DNA of 64,000 nt from Gloeophyllum trabeum ATCC 11539 (taxonomy: Eukaryota; Basidiomycota; Agaricomycetes; Gloeophyllales; Gloeophyllaceae). This document shows positions 51,089 through 61,050 of the stretch, in pieces. The DNA is taken from NCBI RefSeq assembly GCF_000344685.1, contig NW_006920424.1:763546-827545 (forward strand), in the 5' to 3' direction. The notes beneath the pieces were generated by a model. It saw only the letters and a program-made list of their open reading frames with translations, ran no database searches and had not been told where the DNA came from. Both the position numbers and the translations under genes were made by a program. Positions within the stretch are counted from its first letter, which is position 1. Every line of letters begins with the position of its first letter.

Positions 51089-51634
51089 TCAGACTTCCAA
51101 TACTGGCCCCTCAGACCCATAGATAGGGTCTTTTTCGAACCACCGCAGCTTTCTGATGCGTCCTTCGACGTCGCCTTCCCCTTCCTTTCCATAGCACATG
51201 TCCCACTGATCCGCGCCCACCGGGTAGCAGCCCAACATCTGGAAGTCGCCACTTTTATCCTGGAGAAGTCTGTGGGCCATTCCGGCTGGGAGCACGATCG
51301 CGTCGCCTTTTGTAACATCTGCTTCGACTCTGTCGAGGTTCTCTTCACCGCCGAAGAGTAGTTTAGCAGAGCCTTTGAGGATGATCAATACCTCGTGCGT
51401 GTTCGAATGGAAGTGGGAGGTCGGATACATGGAATATGTCCAGTGAGGCTCGATAACGTTAATTTTGGAGAGATGGGCGGTAATAGACGACTTGGTGGCG
51501 GACGGGGAGAAGACGGTATGATATACCAACAACGGCTTCGAAGTAGCGGAAGAATTTGGTACACGATTAAATCTCGGGACAAAATGTTTGCTGACTGCGA
51601 GAGAAGAGAGCGGCGTCAGGATCGAAGAGGCCAT
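51089..51634 (-). CDS. Cupin-domain protein (copy 2)
   Basis: An intronless frame of 181 aa, the same length as copy 1. Motif 1 is HFHSNTHEVLIILKGSAKLL and motif 2 GDAIVLPAGMAHRLL; all metal-ligand positions of copy 1 are kept. VNVIQPQWTYTMYPTDHFH in copy 1 aligns with INVIEPHWTYSMYPTSHFH here. The N-terminal 30 residues differ most. Substrate unknown. Confidence 0.84.
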   Translation of the reverse strand: MASSILTPLSSLAVSKHFVPRFNRVPNSSATSKPLLVYHTVFSPSATKSSITAHLSKINVIEPHWTYSMYPTSHFHSNTHEVLIILKGSAKLLFGGEENLDRVEADVTKGDAIVLPAGMAHRLLQDKSGDFQMLGCYPVGADQWDMCYGKEGEGDVEGRIRKLRWFEKDPIYGSEGPVLEV

Positions 51635-51781
51635 GGCATGTGTACAGTGTTTCTGGGACGAAGTACTGAATAAGAGCCCTGGTTATATCAGTTGGGAGCT
51701 TGAGATGACGTCACGGTGGCCAATGACATCGTCCAAGAATAATCGCTATAGCTCTTGCATAAGCCGGGAGCGCCGTTATGC

Positions 51782-53917
51782 TCAGTATGCTCCTTTTCGA
51801 ATCAGGAGGGCAAGGTCGTCTTCTCCGCCCTCCTCGTACTGCAAGTCTGCGTCACCTAGCGTCATACTTCCCCGGTCAAGGTTCCACACGTCACCTGCAG
51901 CTAGGGTCGCGACCATAGCATCTTCTCGTCCGCCCGATATACGAGCCTCCACGAGCGTCCCGCTCCCCGGATTCTTTTGCACACGCTCGACCAGCGAGTC
52001 GTGGCGAGCCTCCGCGTTCTGTGAGCCGCTGGTCGGAGGACTACTGTAGTTCTCAAGAGATTGCACGGTGAACGTCGATGGTACGCCGGTGTAGTCGATG
52101 CTGATGATCAGAGACGAAAGGGGGACACTAGGAAACTTGCTCTTCGCCTCTTCACGGAGATGGGGGAGGTGCTGGCGGGCGTCGTGCATGGACAAGTAGT
52201 GCAGGAACTGTCGGTCGCGCTTCGAGAGCGGCTCTAGTTTTCCCTCTGCACGTCATGAGTTACATTAGCCCCGAAGTACGAAACTTAGACGCCTACCTTG
52301 GCGTTCCTGTTGCTTCAATTTGCATACTGTCTTGTGATCGCCCTCTTTCCAAGCTGTTACCAGACACTCCTTGGAGCAATACAACGTGACTTGGCAACCA
52401 GTGCATTTCTTGAAGTTATTCTTGAAATCAATTTTATGGCACTATTCACGATCATACGTTATCATCAAGTTATGGACCGCCAGAGAATCGGTCACCTTGA
52501 CATTATCACAGGCGACGCCTTGGTTCTTCTTGGTCTCGCTGAACCGCACGGAGATTGCGCGCCTCTCAAGCACGAGGTCTCGTAAGGTGGACCATACGTC
52601 CTTGGCCACGCTATTTCTGATGCGCTTCTTCATATCCTCAGAAGAGTCAACCTTTAAGATGGGGGCTTCCGCGGCAGCGATGACGGAATAGTATATCATA
52701 TATCGCGGTAGTAGATTGCTGAAAATAGACAGGATCATTTCTCGGTCCTCCTGGGACAACATGGCATATGTCGGGCTGCAATCAACGAACGCCGTTATGA
52801 GGCCGGCGTTGAGGGCCTGAGATACCCATGTGAAGCCTTCTGTAGACTCGAGGCAGTTCTTCAAGTAGCCAAACAACGAGAGCATAGCATCTAGGAAGGC
52901 GGGATCTCGGGATCCCGTGACTTCTTTGGAGACAGCGACGAGGGCCTGGGTAACCGTACCGATGACGCCTTCGCTGAGGAGAGCGTAACGCAGGCGATGA
53001 TCCTGCTGATACGAGAGCTCGTTGATCAAGTCCGCCAAGATCTGCGTGCGTGCGGGATCCATTGGCGACGCTCTGATCGCAGAGCGCAAGCGCGACAATG
53101 CCATCTTCGCGACGTTGGGAGCCTTGCCGCCAGCGGCTTTGACGACCTTCGTGAGGGTCCTCTCATCAACCTTGCTCAAGAGTGCATCGAGCAGCGCCGA
53201 CCCGAGTGGGATGTTGCTCAGAGATGGTACGGGGCCACCGTCTTCGTGAACCCATAACTGGACCGCGATGTCGAGCAGCCCCGGCGTCCCAAGCATGGCT
53301 TGTCGAACCCTGGGTTCGCGAGACGCGACACACCAGCCTCCTGATATAACGTCTAATGTCTGCCGCCGGACGTCGTCCGGGACGTCTTGCTTGACTATCC
53401 GTATTTGAAAGAAGTAGTAGCCCCACTTGTATATGCCTGGCCATGTCCGTAGAACAAGGTCCCCGAGAGACCGATCGTCGTCAGGATAGTCGGTGAGCTT
53501 GCTTAAACCAAGGAGGGACATAAACGCGAGATTAGCATCCTCTACCCGGGGCACATTCGGAAATGACGGCGCCTTCCTCTCGTCCAGATGCGTGCAGAAA
53601 ACATCCATTACGCCTAAAGAGACCATGTTGGGAATCTCCTGCCAAAAGTTGGCGAGGGTGATCAATTCCGATACTGATCCGCGGCGAGCTGCATCAATGG
53701 ACTAGGAAAGACATTAGTCGAGGGTTAGGAGTAAAGGAAACGTAGAAGTCGATGGGATGGAAACCAGAAGAGATACAATATGGCATGGTAAGGAAGTCTG
53801 AGTTTCGTTGCTCGACCGCAGGGGCAGAGACGCCACAACCTCTAAACGGCAAATCCAACTCACCTTCTTTGGATCACGCTGCAACGCGTTCAAGGAGCGT
53901 TGTAGAGCTGGATTCAT
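51782..53917 (-). CDS. MYND-type zinc-finger protein with helical repeat region
   Basis: Four exons (53917-53864, 53701-52496, 52441-52297, 52245-51782) encode 622 aa. The first 410 residues are alpha-helical and look armadillo/HEAT-like (for example LLDALLSKVDERTLTKVV, FLDAMLSLFGYLKNCLES). A MYND finger follows at about 416-460: Cys416, Cys421, CTGC (433-436), YCSKEC (441-446), His456 and Cys460. The first Cys pair is spaced by four residues instead of two because the exon 2/3 junction falls inside it. The C-terminal 160 residues are unrecognised. MYND domains bind proline-rich peptides; this architecture is common in mushrooms with no assigned role. It is divergent from the PEBP gene across 323 bp. 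Confidence 0.85.
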
Positions 53918-54240
53918 ATTCCTCTGGGCTACTCAGAACCTAAGGAAATCCTCAAGACGGATTCGCGCTCTCCCCGCACGGCCAGGTACTGAGGTAGCAG
54001 GAGAATGTGCTGCTGAAAGAAAATAAATGGTAAAGTCGGAATATCTGTCACCTTCCTGATCGGGGTGTCATAGGGGTTGGTGCTGTGGAGATTTCCGAAG
54101 CTTGATGAGACCCACCTCGCCTGGCGAGTGGCAGACCGAGCCCGCGATGAAGCGATGCCAATACACTCGTTGTGTCCACACGAATACTTAGGATTGCACT
54201 TCAAGTACCCCCATTCCCAAGCCCAGTCACTACTGCTACC
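53918..54240. promoter_or_regulatory. Divergent promoter region of MYND and PEBP genes
   Basis: 323 bp between the two start codons. No strong TATA box is evident. Confidence 0.5.
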
Positions 54241-54988
54241 ATGCCGTTGCTGGACCCGCTCTCTACCGTCATAGCTTCGTTGAAGCGAGAGTCCATTATT
54301 CCCGACGTTCTGCCTGAGGATTTCTATCCTTCGAGTCTCTTTTCAATAGTGTGGCCCAATGGCAAGGAAGCAGTACTAGGCAATGAGCTGACCAGGGAGG
54401 ACACTCTGGATGAACCCTCTATCAACTTCGCACCGATGAACGTCCCTCCGGAGCAAGCAGACAGTTCAGGCGAGGCAGGCAGCGTCAGGGATCTGACCTA
54501 CACGGTCGTCATGTTTGATCCCGATGCCCCATCGAAAGCTGATCCCAAGTTCAAGTGCTTCCGGCACTGGGTGGTACGTTGCTTGTGGTCTCGTACTGTC
54601 ACTTTCAGCGCGAGCCCGATCCATAGATCACTGGCTTGAAAGCGCCACCGCAGACCAGTCTTCAATCTGACAACCTGCTGGCTACGAAGACCAAGCCAGC
54701 CACGACCCCGTACAGGCCTCCCGGGCCTCCTCCAGGAACTGGACTCCACCGTTACAGTGAGTAATGCGTGGTCATCACTTGACATGCGCATCCTGAAGTT
54801 TACCGGTTCCGCTAGTCTTTCTCTTGTTCCAGGAACCTGCGTCAGTCCCAATCGAGATACCTCAGGGCGAGCCTGAGTACGGCGCGACTCTAGAAGAAAG
54901 GCGGAGTTGGAACGCTATCGATTTCGCACAGAAGTATGGCCTGGTACTAGTCGGAGCCAATTTCTTCATCTGCAGGTCCACAGAGTAA
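54241..54988 (+). CDS. Phosphatidylethanolamine-binding protein (PEBP/YbhB type)
   Basis: Three exons (54241-54573, 54627-54756, 54816-54988) give 211 aa. The two family signatures are present: VVMFDPDAPSKADPKFKCFR with the conserved DPD and HW residues, and PPPGTGLHRYIFLLFQ (consensus GxHRYxFLLF). PEBP proteins bind anionic ligands such as phosphatidylethanolamine head groups; fungal members (Tfs1-like) inhibit carboxypeptidase Y or Ras-GAP. No signal peptide, so cytosolic. Intron 2 has several candidate acceptors; the one at GCTAG keeps the family motif in frame. Confidence 0.92.
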
Positions 54989-55226
54989 GGCTGATGACTG
55001 AAGAGTCGGATTGGAAAGCAAGAAGCATAATCACTGTACCAAATACAAGATAAGTCGATATAGACAAATGGGATTGGCCATTAGTCGGACGGCGAGTTCG
55101 AGCCGCAAGGGTAAGGGGATCCTCCTACAGTAGCATACCTTTCATCCAGGTCATACCGCGCAACTCGCTCTTGCAATATGTCTATATGACGCCCTAGCGT
55201 TGACGCTACCTCCAGCCATTTCTTCC

Positions 55227-55899
55227 TTACCAGCCTACCCTTACCAGCCTACCCTCCGCCTTGACTATCTCGCCGTTCACAATGACCCAATCAACGTCCG
55301 CGGCAGTCGCGTGAAACACGATGCCCTTGAAGGGGTCACGACAGTGTGCCAGGTTCACCGACTGCGCGGCGCGGTCATCACTTACACGGCCCTAAGCAAG
55401 CAACGGCCAGGGAACGGTCACCTTGTAGGCAACCAGCGAGTTGGCCCACGTATACGTCTTCCGCTGTGACCAAAGCGGCAGTGGTACAACTCAATTTAGC
55501 GAGACTGTTGTGAACGACATAGTCGATATGCAAACTTATGTGATGGACTGGCATGACTTCTCACTATTCTGACAACGTCCAGTCTTCGTGACTATTGACG
55601 ATCGTCATCCACAGGTGTCTGGATATTAATGGCCGTTAGGAGGGGTTCCACTTCCTGGTTGGAACATACCTGTGCGTGTCGACAAAGCCAGGTGCTATCC
55701 ACTTGTCGCTGCAGTCGACGACGAAGTAGTGCTGGGGAAGCTTCACGGAATTCGGTTTCGCAACGTCCACGATCCGGTCACCTTGTATCAATACATCCAC
55801 CCGACGGGCAGAAGGAGTCGACAGAGGATCATCTTCGCCCCTATGCGTCGCCAAGAGTCCATTTCGGAGGAGTATGGTCGAGCAGATATTGGACGCCAT
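55227..55899 (-). pseudogene. Internally deleted amidohydrolase
   Basis: The 5' half is in good order: exon 1 (55899-55670), exon 2 (55618-55565) and exon 3 (55504-55422) splice in phase. They give ILLRNG, VDVLIQGDRIVDVA, the metal motif APGFVDTHRHLW, SHEDWTLSEYL and LVTAEDVYVGQLAGCLQ. In intact enzymes about 300 further residues carry the rest of the barrel and its metal ligands. Here the next recognisable coding sequence, only about 55-60 bp further on, is the extreme C-terminus DPFKGIVFHATAADVDWVIV followed by NGEIVKAEGRLV and TAA at 55227. The catalytic core is missing, so the product cannot be active. The final codons overlap a 14-bp tandem duplication (TTACCAGCCTACCC twice, 55227-55254). 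The original enzyme was probably a chlorohydrolase/cytosine-deaminase-like hydrolase. Confidence 0.78.
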
Positions 55900-56645
55900 T
55901 TCAGTGGAGACAGAGGTCTACCAATCATACACACAAGCACAAGTTCTTAAAGGGGCTGGCAGGGGATGCGACGAACAAGTTATCATCTAATCTTGTCCGG
56001 ATGTCATGCGTCAGCGCTCAATTCCAGAATGCATGAGATCGGGATAAGGCAATATGGCATCTTTCATCAATCAGTATTGGACGTTGCATCAGCCGTACAG
56101 GGGTCAGTTCCTCTGCAAACGCGACTTGTCACCTTCAGGTCGCAGTCTATTTATAGACCTCCGCCTGTTAGTAGAAGGCCGGAAGCCTGAGCGACGATAA
56201 CTTCTGGAGGTGTCGTACTAGTCCGTTAAGCTCACGAAAGTATCGCGAACGTGATTCAGCAGCGGTCACGGGCATTGAGAGCTTGGACGTGCATAAGGGA
56301 ACGCTACACCCTCCATGTCAGTGCATGACAATTACGGGTATCTCGTGAGCATTACCGTAAGTCTGTGGAGTGGTTCGTAGCCTGACCTAGAGATGTCAGA
56401 TGAAGCTTAAATCTCCTGCCCGTTAGCAAGCACCGTAAAATGCAGCTAGGATGTGGTACCGGGGCAAAACTTGGTCTCCCGAGCGCAGAACAGGATGTCA
56501 TATCCCAACAGCACTATAATCTACGAATAACTGCAACGTGCGTGCAATTCTAGGCGGGAACCTAAAGCCTCCTAGCTTGTCCCCAAACGTTCTAGCTATC
56601 TTGGCCACTCCCTCCTTTAGCGCTATCAACAAGCCCATCAGTATC
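55900..56645. other. Intergenic region, about 0.75 kb
   Basis: No gene or repeat is recognised. It lies upstream of the amidohydrolase relic and downstream of Ndc1. Confidence 0.45.
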
Positions 56646-58931
56646 TCACCCAAACGAAGCGAGATATCCTAGAGACAACGAACCATCATGAACAGGTTGA
56701 GATGTTGCAATAGCCCCCTCCACATCTATCCCTATTCGGTTCCGCGCCTCAAGCTCCTCAGGGGCCATCTCTTCCAATTCTTCCTCCATCGGCGGGGGGT
56801 ACTTCGCGGTTAACTCTCGATGAAATTCTTCGATAGCGTGAGAAAATGTTATGAACGCCTCAATGATACGAGGTAGGTCTTTCTGGACGACGCCATACCG
56901 GTCCTCGGTGAGAGATGCGCAGGCGAGGGCCGTAAGGACTGTGAGAACATGAGTACGAACGCCGGGACTCACTCAAGTTTGCGACCAAGAGGAGACACCT
57001 ACCGTTGATGATAAGTATGTCCAACTCGCGGTTCGGCAAGTATCCTTCTGCTGCCTTGGCCAACCGCTCCGCCTCCCACCATTCCTTCACCTTCCCGCTC
57101 TGCTCCTTCACGTACCTCTGATACACTAGCTCAGTATACCGGCCCACTACCCCATCCGTTCCCATCCTGCCCTTCGCAGCCTTCAGCACCTCCATCGGCA
57201 GTGACTTGACGTCAAACTTGACCTTGTCAATGGCGCTCGCAACCTCCTTGACCTCTTTGACCACCACCTCCGTGCTTACGGGCGCGACGGTGGAGACGGA
57301 ACGGAACAGCTCCGGTATGTGCGCGGCGCCGACTTCCGCGGTGCTCGCGATAGCCTGCGAGATTGTGCCGTCCGACGCGAACGAGTCGATGACGGCGCGC
57401 ACGGGGGTCTGCGGCGGGGCTTTCAATATCGGCTTGCGGATGAGCGGCGTGGGCGGCGTAGGGTCGGCCTTCTTGGGAGGTGGTGCCGCTGCAGGGGCAG
57501 GGGCAGCTGGGGCTGATGATACTTGTCAACTCGACTTCGTTTTTATACGGGCAGTACATACCTGGAACGGGTGCCCCTCTGCGGAGGAAGTGCTGATATT
57601 CCTTCCCGAGCTGTACCAGGGACGCTCGCGAGAACGACGTCCACATGGGTGGGTTGTATTTTTGGTCCGCGAACAGCGCCTGGCGACGCGCGCTGGCAGC
57701 TGCACTGTCTTCCCTGACCAGATCGCGCAGCTCCAAGTACGCAAAGTATTGGTAGTACGCTGATGCCGACTGTGCTCCGGAAACTAGGGTTAAAATGGGG
57801 TCTGCTGTGTTTGCGGACACCGAAACGGGCTAGCACGGCAAAATGAGCAATCGAACCTGACAGTATGGAATGCAACTCGCCTCGGCAATGTATAGATCGA
57901 ACAAGCCATCGGACACTTCCCAGGTTGCTACCATCGTTGCGCCTAGGAAAAAGGTCCTGAACAATAAGCCTAGATGGCGCCATGGCAGAGAGATTGTCCA
58001 TGGCCCCCGGAGGAAGTGGGTGGCAAACGGTCGGAGGAGCAGGTGTACTAGCGGGAGCCGGAAAAGAACAGGCAACAGCAAGATTCGAGTGAGACCAAAC
58101 ACAGCGGCTGATGCAAAGATGCAGAGGAGGGTCAAGATTACAACGGTGAGTGCTATCCTGGGTTTGTTAACGGAGGTGGGCCTGGGTTCCATTTCCGTGG
58201 CCGGCTATCGGGGAGTCGTCAGGATACTGTCACTGCTAAATGACGGAACAGTCTCACTTTTATGGTCACCGGAGGCCATCTCACGACGAACCTGTCTATC
58301 ATAACGTGGCGCAGCAAAAAAGCACTGGCGCAGGTGAACTGGGATAGAGCTAGGAAGAGGAATCGACCATTAAGATAGTATGGATGCTTCCTTTGCGTCT
58401 CCTAATAAATTTCTCCCTTGAAGCAGACAAAGGTGGACCAACGTACCGGGATTTCACAAATAGCGAAAGCTTCGGTTCTCCCTTCGTGAGCAGAACATGT
58501 AACACGGTAAAGGCTGCCGCAGATAACACATAGCATGCTGCTGCTGCATATGTACTCCGCCTTGTCAAGGCTGCCTTGACTATTTTTGAAGGAGAAGAAG
58601 ACGCGGTAGGTGTGGCGGTAAGGTATGTCTTTCGGAGAACTGTGGCAGGTAAGGCCCCTACCACCCAGAAAGCACACGACAGCAAGAGCGTTGATAAAGA
58701 TAATGGATTAAAGGCTCCTCCATTCCACGCATTCCAAAGAAAAGCAGAGGCCCAGCAGAATGCACCCGAGAAGAGGAAAATGCGCAAGAGACGGCGGCTC
58801 AGAACGGACTTGACCAGGGGTTCATACGATTCCGAAGCTAGCGGGATGGTCGAAGCTGCGCGAGACGTAAGAAGTGACGATCTAGCACGAAGAGGCGTTA
58901 GTGTGCGCGTCTGGCTCGTCGACGCGTTCAT
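56646..58931 (-). CDS. Nucleoporin Ndc1-like membrane protein
   Basis: Six exons (58931-58447, 58390-58258, 58204-57877, 57804-57562, 57488-57003, 56938-56646) join in phase to 655 aa. Ndc1 anchors the nuclear pore complex and, in fungi, the spindle pole body in the nuclear envelope. The N-terminal half holds about six transmembrane helices (RIFLFSGAFCWASAFLWNAW, LLLSCAFWVVGALPA, FLFLALSQFTCASAFLL, LTVVILTLLCIFASAAVFGL and others). The C-terminal half is soluble and helical, with ELRDLVREDS, PPMWTSFSRASLVQLGKEYQ and TALACASLTEDRYGVVQKDL, phrases I associate with the Ndc1/Nup C-terminal domain. The ATG at 58931 is chosen as the first in-frame Met. The exon 3 donor (GTTGCA) is weak. Family assignment is good but rests on pattern recognition. 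Confidence 0.78.
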
Positions 58932-59157
58932 CCTCGTAAGCGCCGTCGACGTCGCAGGCGACGAGCAGAGCGCGTTCAAGACGCGTTGTGGCGGCCATTG
59001 TGAGCACGTGGTTTTCTCACGCTTCGGCTTTTCGCAGGACTTGCTCAGTCTCTTCCGATTTCAGTGCCACACTGCTCAGTGCTGCCGCTACAGAGGCACT
59101 GCAGCGGCCTGACGAAACAAGCTCTAACAAGTTGCTAACAAGACTGGAATTACACAA

Positions 59158-60003
59158 CTAGGATACAACAAGGACAAAAGATGAGACTACGGAAGCAGTC
59201 AAGACCACGGTAGTAGTCAGCACAACCTTAGCTGCTATACTCTCACCTAGCCAGATGGCACCCATTAACGCAATCAACGCTGTACCGCCCGCCATACCCA
59301 CGAAGAGCACCGGAGTCGCTAGGAGCAACATCGCGAGCCAGAACTTCCTTGGAGACTTCATTAGATCCTGCCCGAGAAGAACAGTGTATAGCGTCTCCCA
59401 GTCGCAGCAGGGTAATCATACTGAAAAACGCACCCTTAGAGAGCCCCCTTGCACATCGGCAAGCACGAACAGCAAGAAGACGCCGCTCCCAGCGCCAATA
59501 TATCCCAGACAGAACGCCCCCAGAAGAGTCACGTAGGGCATCGGATGGTCCCATCGGCCGATTTGCGTCGGAGGACTGGTAGTAATAAACGCGGCTGTCG
59601 TTCTGGAATACGAACGCCGATATCAGAGCAAGCTTTCTGCTGGTGTAGAATCACTTACGCAAGGATTAGAGAAGAAACGACATTCACGTTCGCAATGCGG
59701 TCGAACAGGCTCTTCTTGAATTCCTTCCATTGCTGGCTGTCCTCGACCGTGTGTTCCGCAATCCTCTCAACGGAGGGTGCCCCCGTGGCCAACAGGCATA
59801 CGACTGGGACAAACATTGTTATGCATGCCCCTTGTGGATGGATCAGACGCACTTCGGGCAAGGCGACTAGCTATGGGTCCTTGAGGTGTAGTATAAACCT
59901 CAAGTTGCACTTCCTCAAGTGACTTCTCGTCCAGACTTGTTTCAGGTGGTTGAACGGCTGGCAAGGCTTCGACGTCCTCACCGGTAGGGGACTCCATTGA
60001 CAT
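59158..60003 (-). CDS. Small four-helix membrane protein, unknown function
   Basis: Four exons (60003-59815, 59765-59659, 59602-59434, 59367-59158) give 224 aa. The N-terminal 60 residues are acidic and soluble; a conserved-looking segment EDSQQWKEFKKSLFDRIANV leads into four hydrophobic helices (VNVVSSLILATTAAFI, YVTLLGAFCLGYIGAGSGVF, FWLAMLLLATPVLFVGMAGG, and a last one around TVVLTASVVSSFVLVV). I recognise this layout from uncharacterised mushroom proteins but no function is known. Intron 1 uses donor GTTTGT and acceptor TTGAG. It follows Ndc1 on the same strand; no functional link is claimed. Confidence 0.7.
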
Positions 60004-61050
60004 CAACCAAAACGCCTGGTCACGGCATGACTCTAGTTGGGCCAGGTAAGTAGGCGCGCTGTCTCAGAACAGTATAGATCGGCACCTACAGCCTAGCGCT
60101 TGTACCTTTGTCTACATTGCCTCCGCTATTCCCGTGCAAGGCTATTGAACCGTGGAACGCAGATTCATACGGAGGGACTAGTGACTTACGATCGAGTCTT
60201 TCGCGTCATATCTGCCACATTGTGTTGTTGTTCCTCCCGCTTTCTTACGGGACGTCTGAACTGTTAAGACGAACTCTTCACTGCCAGCACATCACAGAAG
60301 CGTTTATGGACCTAGGATCGATGTGGGGACGTCCCGCCGCTTCGTCGCCCCTCATCAGAGCCCCTTGGTGCACTATCCCAGGTGCCATACATAGGCGTGG
60401 CAGTACATCCCGTAATTTGGATCAAGACTGAGGACCCGTCATCTTATCTCGTGTGAGCAGATAAATCGGAAGGGTCTGCATCTCTGAGTTTCGAAGCAAG
60501 AGTGGCTATCTATATCCTGACAGCACGCGTACCAGGAGCACCGGATACGAAGCTGAACAACGCAATAGTTCTCGCTGATGAAGACGGTGATGTTCTGGAT
60601 TCAATTACGACTCGAACAGCCATGAAGGGCATCCTTGGCCGGGAATATATCAGGGCTATCTTACTCTCCTTGGTAGAACCCTGCCTCAAAGGATATGGTT
60701 CTCAGTGAAGTTACCTTCTTGCTCCTGGCTTTGAATCCTTTCGTCCTCTTTGTTCCCGCCGAAGCACCTCCATGTGCTCGAGGCCCTAGCTCCAGGAGAT
60801 AACATGTTCTCTCATGCCTTAGAAGAAGACCGATAGTCTGCCGTCTACGCGCAATTATGGCTCTGCTCTGGACTAGAGGACGCGAAAGGAGGTCTGTCCA
60901 CCCCGTACTATGGATCTTCAGGGACATTAGGGTCTAAATTTAAACGCGGCCCATCCAGTAGTATTTCCCTCTTGGCAACAATCCGTATAAAGCTGACCTC
61001 AATTTGCTAACCAGAACATTAGGTCGCCCCCAGAGTGAACCGTCACAGCG
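60004..61050. other. Divergent intergenic region, about 1 kb
   Basis: Between the four-helix protein (minus) and the S53 peptidase (plus). Frames at 60502-60708 (plus) and 60661-60927 (minus) lack ATG starts or known motifs. Confidence 0.45.
60986..60991 (+). promoter_or_regulatory. TATA box of the S53 peptidase gene (likely)
   Basis: TATAAA lies 65 bp upstream of the start codon at 61051, a plausible fungal core-promoter position; secreted peptidase genes are often TATA-driven. Confidence 0.45.

Noticed and set aside
58300..58340. Frameshift in the Ndc1-like gene at an A6/T6 run
   Set aside because: Careful count gives six bases, which keeps the frame through the next helix.
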